A stretch of 64,000 nt of DNA from Ligustrum vulgare (lineage: Eukaryota > Streptophyta > Magnoliopsida > Lamiales > Oleaceae): assembly GCA_963555705.1 (NCBI GenBank), contig OY743177.1, forward strand, positions 53,210,596-53,274,595. Reading direction: 5' to 3'. Every line of letters starts with the position of its first letter. The first letter of the stretch is position 1. Positions 44,484 to 55,372 of this stretch are shown piece after piece. The notes under the pieces were generated by a model, which saw only the letters and a list, made by a program, of their open reading frames with translations, was not told where the DNA came from and ran no database searches. The position numbers and the translations under genes are program-made.

Positions 44484-47400
44484 GTTTACGGTATAAGCTT
44501 TTTGTTGTATTATTTTACGAGTTTCTTCTTTTGGTACTTAATCCTAATACATAATGCGCCGAGTGAAGATTGCGTTTCTTCATTTATTTCATATGGGTCG
44601 ATGGGATTTGGGATTGGTAAAAATTTGTGATCTGGTTCTTGTTTGTAAGTTTTATTTATCACATTGAAGTGGGTTCTCTTTGTAATTGAGTTAATAATTT
44701 GGTAATGAGAAATCTGAAATCAGTTGTATTTTTCTTGCTAGTAAGTGAAATCATGATGGTAGACAAACTGTTGATTACCGCAGAGGTGTGTTGGTGGATT
44801 TTGTAGTAGCTTACATGGAGAATTGATTTTGTAGTAGCTTACATTGATTTTACTGTTCTTTGTTATCTACTAGTATCATTTTGATATGCTTTCTCAGCAG
44901 AGTTGCAGAAATATTTAAAGGGTTAATTTCTTGCTATACTGGGTGTTGACCACCGGAACCTTTTGAGAATTTTTAACAAAATGATAGAGAAGAAAGTTTT
45001 TCCAACTCTTTGCTCCCATATTTCTCACGTGACATCTCATAATACGGAATTATGCTTTATCACTAGTAAATACTGGTTTTACATAATACAATGCTGAAGT
45101 TTGTTGAGATATGTTTTAGCTATGAATATGATAAAGTGGTGATGAAAAGTGAAAACTGATGATATATTCTGATGCTAATGAAAGAATAGAGTTTTTTACT
45201 TGAAGCATGAACAAATTGGAATTGAGTGTTGTGTTTTATCAGCATTCTGTTATATGTGAAAGAAAGAAAGAAAGATTTGTTGAATTACAAATGAAATTGA
45301 GATGAAGTTCATTTTTTCTGTTTTTTGATGAGAGAAAAAGAAGATAGAGAATATTGGCATGAATATTCTCTTAAATGCTAAAGATTGATTTTTTTTCCTT
45401 GAAAATAACGTTCAATCAAGATAAAGTCCAGTTTTATTTTTATGAAGAATATTATTGGCAAGTGAGACCGTGATTTAATTGGTTTGGTATCCCTGAACTT
45501 TTGTTGTATTTTGTTATGTCTTTTATAAGCAAAAGATTAGAATCAAACTTGGATTATGGGTATTGGTTAGAATCTGTTAATATATTGATTTTGTACAAGA
45601 GAGAATAGATACTGTGAATGTGATGTTTATAATAATTAAACTCCTTGATATTACCAATGAGTATGATGTTTAGATTTGTAATATTAACAAGCATATTGGA
45701 ATGGACCAATTGAAAATTTTAATATTACAAGATATAAGGATTTTTCATTGTGCTAATGAGACTAAATGCCAAATGAAGAAGCCTAAGTTTTTACTTTCTA
45801 TCCGGAACTCAGGTTTCCACATAAGCAGCAAATAGACTAATACTTGAGGGTTAAGTTAGTTTTTGAATTGAATTTTGAGTTAAGTTTCATTGCAAGGTGC
45901 TAGCTGGTTGAATTATGGAGAGTTGTTCTTGCTTATTGAATTGAGACGTGGGGTATTGGAATAGTTATAATTTGATAGGTAAAAATTAATTAACCAGATT
46001 TCATTAAGTGAACAAATCACATATTTTTATTTTATTTTTATTTTTATTTTTTAGACTCAAAATGGGACACAGGAAATTCATCAAGGTGAGAGGTATTCTT
46101 GTTGAATCCTGGTGTCCTATAGCAAATGGACGGTGAACAATCTCCTTTCATTAAGTGCGTACTTTCTCCCAAATTGCTTCTCAAACATCACAATTTTCTG
46201 GGATTTTGTATTTCAATAAAGTTGCTTGAAGAAAATTTCATGGAAAAACAATTATTATTCTCCTATATTATTTGGATTTTAGTTGCATTGCATTTATTTA
46301 TGTTAATTAATAAATATACACACTCATCACACGCCCATCAGGGTTTCTAACTTGATTTTTGAATCTATGGAGGTGAGCATATGCTATACTCTTGTTATTA
46401 TACTTTATTCAAGGAACTAAATCCTTTATTGTTGATTTTATGAAATGTATGGTTGCAATTAGGTTCATATATTCCAATTTAACAAAAAAATCTGAACATC
46501 AGAATAAAAGAAATGGTCCTGTTGTTATTATTTTGGATGATTTCTGGGTGGTTGCCTTGTCAAAAGCAGTACCTAGGCCTAAATACACAGTGCTAAATTT
46601 GTTGGTTCTTCCTCTTCCACGGATTCAAGTACAGCAATTGTGAAGATAGGAATGAAGTTTTTTTTGCCTTTAAAATGACAGTTGAAGAACTAGGTTTTCT
46701 TGCCAATAATTTTGTCATTGGAAAACTCAAGGATGGACCATATTATAGAGCATATGTTCTAATTTTATTATCATTTCTTTTAATGGTAATGATTCTATAG
46801 AGGTATTTTCTGTAGGTTTGCTGAGCTTATCACTTCTTGACATGCATAGCATAATCATGGACACATTAACCTGGTATTCAGTATACATTAGCAAACGACT
46901 CGTTAGGTGAAGTGGATGATACAAAAGTGACAGCCCAACAAATTTGAAGATAATGATTCAAGTACTATTCACCTATTGTGTGGGCAAATGTTCAATTTTA
47001 GATTCCTCAACTCTATCATAAATTTGACAAATATAGAACAAGCGTGATATGTAAAGCCAAATAAATTCATTTTACAAAGAACATTTGCATACCTTGGATT
47101 TAGTGCTTGAAAGGAAAGCCGAATAAATTCCTGTTCCAGTTTCTCCTCTAAAAGATCCTGGGGATTTATCTTACGAGTGTCCGGAGTCAAATGGACGCTA
47201 CTCCATGGTTCACTTGCTTTGAAATATGTCAGTAGTAGCTGACATATTTATGAGAAAAGAAATGCTTGAACTTGAACTAATATACTTTGTTTTAATTTTA
47301 AAGAAAAAATATGATTTGTGTTGATTTGTTATAATTGCTTGAAGAAGACAGTTTAGTTGTTTATGTTTGCAAGTCTCATGCATGTGTTATAAATCATTGA

Positions 47401-47510
47401 GTTTCTTTGCAGTTTGATTTACAAGTATTCCATTCCAATATTACAATACTTAGGTTATTAAGTTGAAAAATGTTCTCCATTCTATAGGTTAAGATAAAAA
47501 GTCTTTGATT
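44484..47510. other. Host-like intron/exon sequence carried in the CACTA element
   Basis: The base composition is less extreme than the flanking transposons, and small exon-like units appear. On the plus strand, 46058-46085 reads MGHRKFIK between a tttttag acceptor and gtgagag donor, and 46124-46157 contains MDGEQSPFIK after a cctatag acceptor. On the minus strand there is the unit at 47097-47220 described separately. I cannot identify the source genes. They may be several fragments. Confidence 0.4.
47096..47220 (-). pseudogene. Unidentified captured exon, minus strand
   Basis: Between an acceptor (atttcaaag) and a donor (gtatgcaaat) the minus strand reads SEPWSSVHLTPDTRKINPQ, then DLLEEKLEQEFIRLSFQAL and NPR, with no stop. 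The charged, helix-prone composition and clean GT-AG borders look like a genuine internal exon of about 125 nt. I do not recognise the protein. Its direction is opposite to the CACTA genes. Confidence 0.45.
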
Positions 47511-47530
47511 AGCAATATATCCATCAAAAT

Positions 47531-49270
47531 ATGACCGATATTATGTCTCATGGAGGGGATAGGGGTAATCAGGATCCCGATAGAGGGGGACGTTGTTTGC
47601 TGTCTCCTTGCGAGTCAGGTATTTGTTCCTTAATTACATTTAATGGTTTTTATCTCACTTATAGAATGGTAAAGAGTTTTATTGATTTTGTGTCAGCTTC
47701 GCCGCCAAAGAGACGTGACAAGTCTCGAATGCTCAATGTTGAGAAGCGGTTCAGAGACAATGGTAGTGTTCCACTACCAATTGACTTTGACTTGGATATA
47801 GAGAGGACGATTCGTCCTATTGGTCAGAATGAGCCAGAGTTCATCCGTTTCCTGGGAACGACGGTACATCAATTCATAATTCCCAAGTACTCAGCATGGA
47901 GCAAGGTCCCATAACATCTAAAGGATCGTGTTCGAGTCGAGGTTGAGGTACGAGATTTGACACTGCTTTAAAGTTTCATCATATTTAAATTATATAAGTT
48001 TTATTAAACGTTGAAATCTAATTTTTTTTTCCATAGAAATATTTCAACACAAAAGGAAATATTCCACAAGACAAAGGTCATTGGATTAATAAGGGCATTG
48101 ATAAGTGCGCTTCTGAGAGCTACAAAGAGTACAAAGGTAAGGCCCACAAATACTACAAAATACATGGCCGCACAAAACCCTTTGACGACATTGACATGGT
48201 CGAGTGGGGTAACTGTGCAGACTTGTTCGATAGTGCATCCTTCAAGGTATAATTAATGATTTATATTTTATTTATTAATTTATAATTATTTTCATATTTA
48301 ATTTATTACTTTGTATTTTTTAGGCTGCATCGCAAAGGAACGCAACCAATTGGGCAAAGCTCCCTTACCAAAGTTTGCAGGGGTCCAAGAGTATCGTGGC
48401 AACACCCAACGCCAACGTAAGTAGTAAATTGATTGGATTTAGTTTTGGATCAAGTCATTTAGTTTTTATTAGTAGTTAATTTAAGTCTTACTTAGTTAGA
48501 TGAATGTTATTGATTTAAATTTCTTATTGTTGTGGAGTTTGATATTAATATGAATTATTATTGCACTTAAGGTAAAAAATAGTTAATGCATCTAGGTTTA
48601 TTTATCGTTATTATTATTTATTATTTATTGATTTTTTTCCCTTTTGGGTAGAGGGATCCCGATACAGAAAAATGACCTTCTATTTTGGATATGTGGAAGT
48701 CCGTTCATACACGACTTACTGACCAAGGGGAAGTCTGGGTCAGCGAGCAGGCCGAGCGCCAACATGTAAGTATTATTTAATGTTGAATTTTTTTTTTTTT
48801 TAAACGGTTTGATACAATTTCAAAATTTCAGTTTAGCTTACTGATTTCATTTTTTGAATATTCATTATGAAATGCTCCAGACGAAGGAGACGCAGACACA
48901 ACAGGATAGCTTATCGGGGACACAATTCGATGAACACAGTGTCGTCCGGGAGGTGCTCGGAGATAGGTGAGGCCACGTTCGTGGAGTTGGTCGGACGGTC
49001 CTCAGCTTCTCCAGTTCGGCATCATCGACAGCAACTTCACCCGCTATTGGAGAGTCAACGCGTGTGGCGGAGCACGAGCATGAGATGGCCGAGACAAAGT
49101 CCGAGCTTGCTCGAGTTAATGTTGTGTTAGCACAGATACTGGAAAAGATATCAGGGCCAGCCATAACCACATCATGTGGTGTTGGATCCTCGGCTCAGGT
49201 GGATGGGGACGGGGACGACGACGACATCGAATATTATGAGAATGATGACGATGACGACGAAGATTCTTAG
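47531..49270 (+). pseudogene. Transposase_24 (Ptta/En/Spm) gene of the CACTA element, six exons, three stops
   Basis: Exons: 47531-47618, 47697-47947, 48037-48246, 48324-48416, 48652-48765 and 48881-49270, all with GT-AG borders and matching phase. Domain residues include EPEFIRFLGTTVHQFIIPKY, GHWINKGIDKCASESYKEYK, SQRNATNWAKLPYQSLQGS and PSILDMWKSVHTRL. The C-terminus has a heptad-like stretch (EHEHEMAETKSELARVN) and a final run of Asp/Glu. Proteins of this family are the second gene of plant CACTA elements and probably bind the ends. In-frame stops are TAA at about 47912, TGA in exon 5 after DTEK and TGA in exon 6 after GDR. Otherwise the frame is kept for nearly 380 codons, so inactivation is recent. 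Confidence 0.85.
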
Positions 49271-49559
49271 GGATTTTTCTTACGACTTTTGTATTGCGAC
49301 TTTTGTTATTTAATACATGTTACTACTATTTTTAATTAATAATATAATCCGTTAATTAATATTTTGATATTTGTTATTAATTAACTACACTACTTAATAA
49401 AATGAAAAGATTAGTTTTCATTACAATTAAATAATGTAGAATGATTAAAAAATGTTAATTAATTATAATTTATTTAAAAAATTGAATAATTAAAGAAATA
49501 TAGTGGTCACATTTAAAAAATATTCAATTTATTTTTAATCATTTGAAATTCTGCATTAA

Positions 49560-49745
49560 CAAGAAGAGACGACATTAGTCGTCTCTATAAATATCAGAGA
49601 CGACATTATCAGAGACGACATTAGTCGTCTCTATAGATATTAGAGACGACATTATCAGAGACGACATTAGTCGTCGTCTCTGATAGTTAGAGACGACTTT
49701 TAAAGACGACTTTTGTCGTCTCTGTTTATCAAATTTTTTGTAGTG
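49560..49745. promoter_or_regulatory. Right subterminal repeat array of CACTA element
   Basis: Seven or more agagacgac / gtcgtctct words, partly in 40-bp tandem units (agagacgacattagtcgtct), directly inside the terminal inverted repeat. Confidence 0.75.
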
Positions 49746-52700
49746 TTACTGCTGAATTTTGCCAACCGTAGAAACATAGAGCAATCCATATGTAAGAGGC
49801 AAGAGGTCATTTTTTCAATTTTCCTTTTCAAGTGACATTTAAAATGAGGTCGTTTGCGGTCAAGTTAGGGTAGATTTATTGTCATTTAGCAGATGATATT
49901 TATTCAAGTGGATGAATGGTCAGATGGGTCTAAATTTAATATTGAGCGGAATTAGACTAGTGCTCAATTGCCGGATTATGCAGTCCCCTTTTTACAATAG
50001 CCTAGCAATAATTCCTCTAAATATTCAATTTATCTAAATTAAAAAAAAAAAAAAAATCGCAATACCCATTTTGAACGTTGTTAAATTAGCATCTGTTTGT
50101 TAAACAAAAAAAATTGATTTATAAACCAGTATATAAATTACACAAATTTTCAAACTACTTTCTAATCACAAATTTCCTCTCTCCAATTTTAAACTACTAC
50201 TTTTTATTTAAAAAACATAAATAAACCATTTTATAAACCAAACAGTGTTACCATCTCTCATATTTGTCACTTATTTGGTAAATCCTTTATAAATGATTGT
50301 TTATAAATAGCGATGTATCAACATTTCAATTGTCCATTTTTTTAAGTCAAAAATAGTTGGCGTGAATCTTTGACCAGCTGAATTGTTGACTTTTCAAAAA
50401 AAATGGACAAATGAGGTATTTGTTGTCATTTATAAACAAAATTTGCCCCTGTGTGATACTTCATTATTTCAAACATCATTTTATTCAAAACACATTTTTA
50501 ACCACACATTCTATCAGTAAAATATTATACACAAATTTAAAATGATTCTCTACACATTCTCTCTAATTTACTACTACAAACCACATTATTTTGAAATAAT
50601 GGATCGCAAACATAGGCTTGGTATTGATTACATTATACAATTATTAGTTATTATCTAAAATTTTTGTTTTTTGTTTTTTTTTTTTTTTTTGGGTAATTTG
50701 TTTATTCTTTATCTTTGAAAAAAAATGTAAAACTTCTTGTGATATTCATTAGACAAAATTTTAACAAAAGAGCTAATTTTGAGTGTTAGAGCCTGATTGG
50801 TCCCCAAAAAAACTTGTTAGGTTGCTATAATCGTGGGACCCAGATGAAAAAAGCCTGCTAAATCATAGAGGCTGTTTTGGTTTGACAATTCTTTTATCTA
50901 TTGACATTTATACCTTTTTTTTTTTACTTTTGCCACCCTCTACGTCAGTTGAATATTTCCAAAAAGTAGAGGGTATATATGGAATTTTTGAGCTGATGAG
51001 TTGGCGTCTTTTTCTTTTTTATCTGTTCGGAAGTATTTTGTATTAATGCGAGGCCCATGTTGGATAAAAACACACCCAAAAAAACAAAAAAAAAAAACTT
51101 GAGTACCAAACAGGCTCTTAATGAGTGAATTAATGTCAAGGTCTATGAGAATTCTAAAAACCCTGACTTTGGATCAGTTAAGGGGTCTGTTAATGGATAG
51201 ACCCCCAAATGGTGGGTTAGTTAATGGGGTCTGGATCTAGACCCCCACCCTCCTGGTCAGTGAAGGGTCTAGATTTAGATCCGGAATGTGAGAGAAAATT
51301 TTTTTCACTCCTAAATTTTAAATGGAGGGTACTTTTGTCCTTCAAAACTTTAGAATTATGGATATCTTCGCCTTTTTAGATAAAAGAAGTTATTGTGGTG
51401 AATTAAGAGTACAATCATGATATACGTACAAATATCTGTATATACAGATGTTTCACCATTGTAGAGAAGTCTATTCTACGTAGATTTCTCTGCTGTCTTT
51501 TCAACTACAGTGATACATCTATATGTACAGATATCTTTACAAGTAGATTTATCATTAAGCATAAGTTGTGCATAAGTGGTGAATGATATGTTTTACTTAG
51601 CCTCCGTTTTGCAAACGATTTATAAACCAGTTTATAAATCACACAATTTTTCAAATTACTTTTTAACCATACACATTTCCTTTCTCCACTTTCAACCACT
51701 ACAGTGTTATCAACCGGAGGCTAAGCCATTTAGAAAAGGAAAAATTGCAGGGCCAATCCCAAATCTTTTGTTTTTTTGTAGATTTTATTCAAATCTTAAC
51801 TTTGTAACACCCACATCCTCGAACCTTTCATTTTGTTGTGGCACAGGGACAAATGGACATATTAGTTGACCTAAAAATTGAGTTCGATCATAATTTGACC
51901 AAATTTAAAAGGATAAAATGGTAAATAATTGAGTATATCTCCTATCCTATCCTATCATTCCTATCCTATCTCCTATATTATAAAAGAGAGGAAGGAATTT
52001 TCAGTATTCATTCTACTGGTCATTTTACATCATCCTGAAGTCAGCAAAACGACATCGTTCCCTTCCCCCCCCAACCCCCCCCCCTTTTTCTCTGCTTCAT
52101 AGGTAGAGGAACAAAAAAACTTTCAATTGTGCTATTAACATGAAGCTTCCAGTCTCTTCACTGTACCTGATCATCCGTAAGAGACATTCAAACATCGTTC
52201 CTGCCTAGTAATTTTACCCATAATCTCTCTCAATTTCCTCCCAAAACATCTGGTTCGAGAGATTTCCTTTGCTAGATCTTTGAGAGTTGGTCCATTCAAG
52301 CTTGAATGGTTCATCTAATGTCAGATGGTATTTGGAATGTATTTTTTCTTGGACAAACATTATTTTCCCCTTAAATTTGACAAAGGTTCATTGATGAAGA
52401 AAAGTCAGTAGATGCATAAATAAGACCCATCTGTTCAAACTTTGATTTGCATCCAGGTTTCACGTCAAGTTGGCACACGAAAGTTAGCACATATACATGC
52501 TTTTATTTTCCCACCAAGACGATTTTTCTTCCTATTCATTGCCTTTGTTCTGTAGCCATCAACAATTAATACACCCATCTTGTCTTCTTATGGGCATTCA
52601 AGAATATGTTTTTGGGATAAGATGGGAATCTTGAGTAGAAGCAGGGTGTGCAATGACCGATGGTTTGATTTTTCTTGAATATTTTTATTGTTTATGATAT

Positions 52701-52897
52701 TGTTTATCCACAATACCTGGTCATAAAAGTTTTTGACTTTTTGTCAGTTTTGCTTACTATTTTATGCTATTTTTCCCCCCATTTTTCTATGTGCATCAAA
52801 ATATCAACGGGTTGAAATTTACTTTCTTGTTGTTTATAGAATTAATGTGGCTTTTGTTGATGGTATTAATGATATTCTAGAATTCTACATATTCTAG

Positions 52898-53796
52898 TAG
52901 GGGTGGGCATGGGTTGGATTGTGTCGGTTTTTTGCCCAACCCACCACGGTCGGGTTGATAAAAAATCAACCCAACCCAACCCAATTACGAGTTCAAATCC
53001 AACCCAACCCACCAAATCTCTATCGGGTTGGGTCGGTTTGGGCTTTGGCCCAATTAGTAAAAATTAAAAAAATAAATAAAAAAACTCATGAATTTATCTT
53101 TAATTCAAATCAATTATGTACACTACAATAACCAAAAATACAATAAATTGAACACTTTCTAATAAAATTAAAATATGTTCAATCAATATTTAACTAAGTC
53201 AAAGCTTCATTACTTTTAAATATATATAAAAATAAAAATAAATAGTTTTTTTTATTTGGGTCAGGTCGGGTCACCCAACCTGCAACCCGACAAAAAAAAA
53301 AAAAAAAAAAAACCCCGAACCCAACCCAATTTTCATGTAAAACCGACCCAAACCGATCGGGTTGGGTCGGTTTGGGCGGGTTGGGTCGGTTTTTTCCCAC
53401 CTCTATATTCTGGGTTCGGGTTGGGCTTTGGCCAAATTAGTAAAAATTTTGAAAAAAAAAAACTCATGAATCTACCTTTAATTCAAATCAATTATGTACA
53501 CTACAATAACCAAAAATACAATAAATTGAACACTTACTAATAAAATTAAAATATGTTCAATCAATATTTAAATAAGTCAAAGTTTCATTACTTTTAAATA
53601 TAAATATTAAAAAAAAAAAACAGTTTTTTTTATTTGGGTCAGGTCGGGTCGGGTCACCCAACCCAACCCGTTAAAAAAAATTTTTAAAAAAAAAACCCGA
53701 ATCCAACCCAATTTTCATGTAAAACCGACCAAAATCGATCGGATTGGGTCGGTTTGGGCGGATTAGGCGGCTTGGGTCGGTTTTTGCCCACCTCTA
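52898..53796. mobile_element. hAT element, 899 bp, with internal tandem duplication
   Basis: The ends are taggggtgggc (52898) and gcccacctcta (53796). The flanks tattctag (52890-52897) and tattctgg (53797-53804) are an 8-bp duplication with one mismatch, and copy A has the empty site tattctgg at 7678. The interior is repeated: the block at about 53032-53400 recurs at 53414-53790. At the junction (53400-53412) the sequence reads cctctatattctgggtt, which is the element end plus target flank, so flank sequence was included in the duplicated unit. No transposase is present. Confidence 0.9.
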
Positions 53797-54179
53797 TATT
53801 CTGGGTTAATAAGTTTAACAATCCAGCAACAAGAACTTTTTGGTGATCTATGTTTCTTGGTTTGATAGATACAAGGGATATTTTTTTTCCTTTTTTTTAG
53901 TAGGTCAGCATAGAGAACTTTTTATTTATGTTCAAATGCAGAGTACACATTTAATTTATAATAAACTATGATCTTGTTGTGCAGTTTATATATCTTTCAG
54001 GAAAGTTCCAGATAAATGATCAGATTTGATGACTTATTGGTTCTTTTGGACTTGATCATTCACCGTTAGCAGTTCAGTGTATTTTACGTTGATAACTTCA
54101 TTTTCCACAAATTTATTGACCTTAATGCTTTCCAATGACCCAATACTGCAAGAGATTTCAGTCAATAGCTAGAGAAGCT

Positions 54180-54305
54180 TAGAGTAAGGGAGCTGGTGGT
54201 TGCAATGCCTTTGGCCACAGTCAAGGCCATGTTGCTGCAGTTGGAAGCACATGAGTGCTCAACCACCTCTCATTTGGCCTTATTTGCCAAGGCTGAGCTC
54301 ATATA
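54180..54305 (+). pseudogene. Possible captured exon retained in copy B
   Basis: From about 54186 the plus strand reads VRELVVAMPLATVKAMLLQL and EAHECSTTSHLALFAKAELI before TAG. Copy A keeps only the first part, because two deletions remove the flanks. The composition looks like real protein. I do not recognise it. Confidence 0.35.
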
Positions 54306-55329
54306 GAGGCTAAGGAATGGTTGCTTAAACTTTGCGTCTACATCAGTTTGTCGGATGAACACATACCTGTAGTGGAGTGAGGTCATTTGGGTTCAATGTC
54401 ACACAGGATGCACACATCAACAAAGCGTATTTTTTATCATTATCTGTTGATTATTCCCTTGAAGTAGTATCTTATACAAAAAACTAGAAGAAAATAAACT
54501 TACATTGCTTTTAGAGGATGAGCTCTAAATTCTTAGAAGACATAGCCTAATAAACATCTTCTCGACACTCAACACTAGGTGCTTATTGGGGCATAATTTC
54601 TATAGAACTATGTTACAGTTAAAAAGTGGCCAGGACATCAACTTCAAAGATAAATATTTTGTGTTAGCACCTTCTCAGTAATTGTATTGCATCTTCCTCA
54701 TGTTCCATGTATAAAAAATAAAATTTTGTTGTACGCATGAAAAAGATGGATGATTTTTTTAGTGGTATAAGTTTTTTTTTTTTGGGAACATTTTAAATGG
54801 TAATAACCTTTATAATTTATGTTAAGACATTTAAAGGTCAATGCTTCTTCTTTCTGTTTAGTTTTTTAAGGAGTGCCCAGCTTTAATTTGATATTATCGT
54901 AAAGACGGAAATCATGTGCACCCTAACTCTTAAGATTCAACATTTTATTTGCAAATGCTTACAATATAGCCCAACATGGATGACATCTTCAACGTGCTCG
55001 TGACTGAACTTATGGGTGAGACGTATTTGTCATTTTTTTCTATGTGCTTGCCCTGATTTCAGGTAATCTGGCCAAATGTGTTCATTTTCAATCTGCTCAT
55101 GCTCTAACTTTCTTTATTGCCCTAATTTCAGATTGACTGATATGTGATCGATTCATCTTTGTGCAATTTGAAGGTTTGTTTAGTGATTTCTTCATGCTTT
55201 AGTTTTCAATAGAGTATTTTCTTGAGCTTTGTTATTACACTCACTCTTGTTTTAGGATTTTGCATTTGACTTGACGAGTCTTTTTGTGAATATTGATGCT
55301 TTTCTTTCCTTCGTTGTCTTATTTACAAA

Positions 55330-55372
55330 CTAGTAGAACATACGTGCGTTGCACGAAACATTTTATATTTGT
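55330..55372 (-). mobile_element. 3' terminus of a minus-strand Helitron, body to the right
   Basis: On the minus strand, cgtgcaacgcacg and atgttctactag, followed by T, is a Helitron 3' end. Copy A (tttacaaatacacaattg, 9460-9477) is the empty site on this side. The body must extend to the right on the plus coordinate. The matching 5' end (and the return of tacacaattgatc) was not found before 64000, so the element may be over 8 kb or truncated. Confidence 0.7.

Larger units (their letters stand above)
35051..49745 (+). mobile_element. CACTA (En/Spm) element, 14.7 kb, TTA target duplication
   Basis: The left end cgctacaagaaacatcagcg (one change from CACTACAAGAAA) and reversed right end cactacaaaaaatttgataa are CACTA termini. 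TTA at 35048-35050 and 49746-49748 is the 3-bp duplication typical of this superfamily. Copy A has the empty target (aggcttaatgct). Both ends carry arrays of gagacgac/gtcgtctc words (35080-35480 and 49566-49720), the sort of subterminal sites bound by element proteins. It contains a TNP2-like gene near the left and a Transposase_24-like gene near the right, both broken. Helitron, copia and host-like inserts lie between. Confidence 0.92.
49746..55329. repeat. Duplicated segment, copy B, right part
   Basis: It continues copy B after the CACTA element and matches copy A to about 9470. Relative to A it lacks the Helitron at 4630-5568, the MITEs at 3011 and 4067, and the block corresponding to 8755-9335. 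It contains two stretches A lacks (about 53980-54201 and 54243-54350) and the hAT element at 52898. The Helitron-type 5' end is at 51938. Confidence 0.85.
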
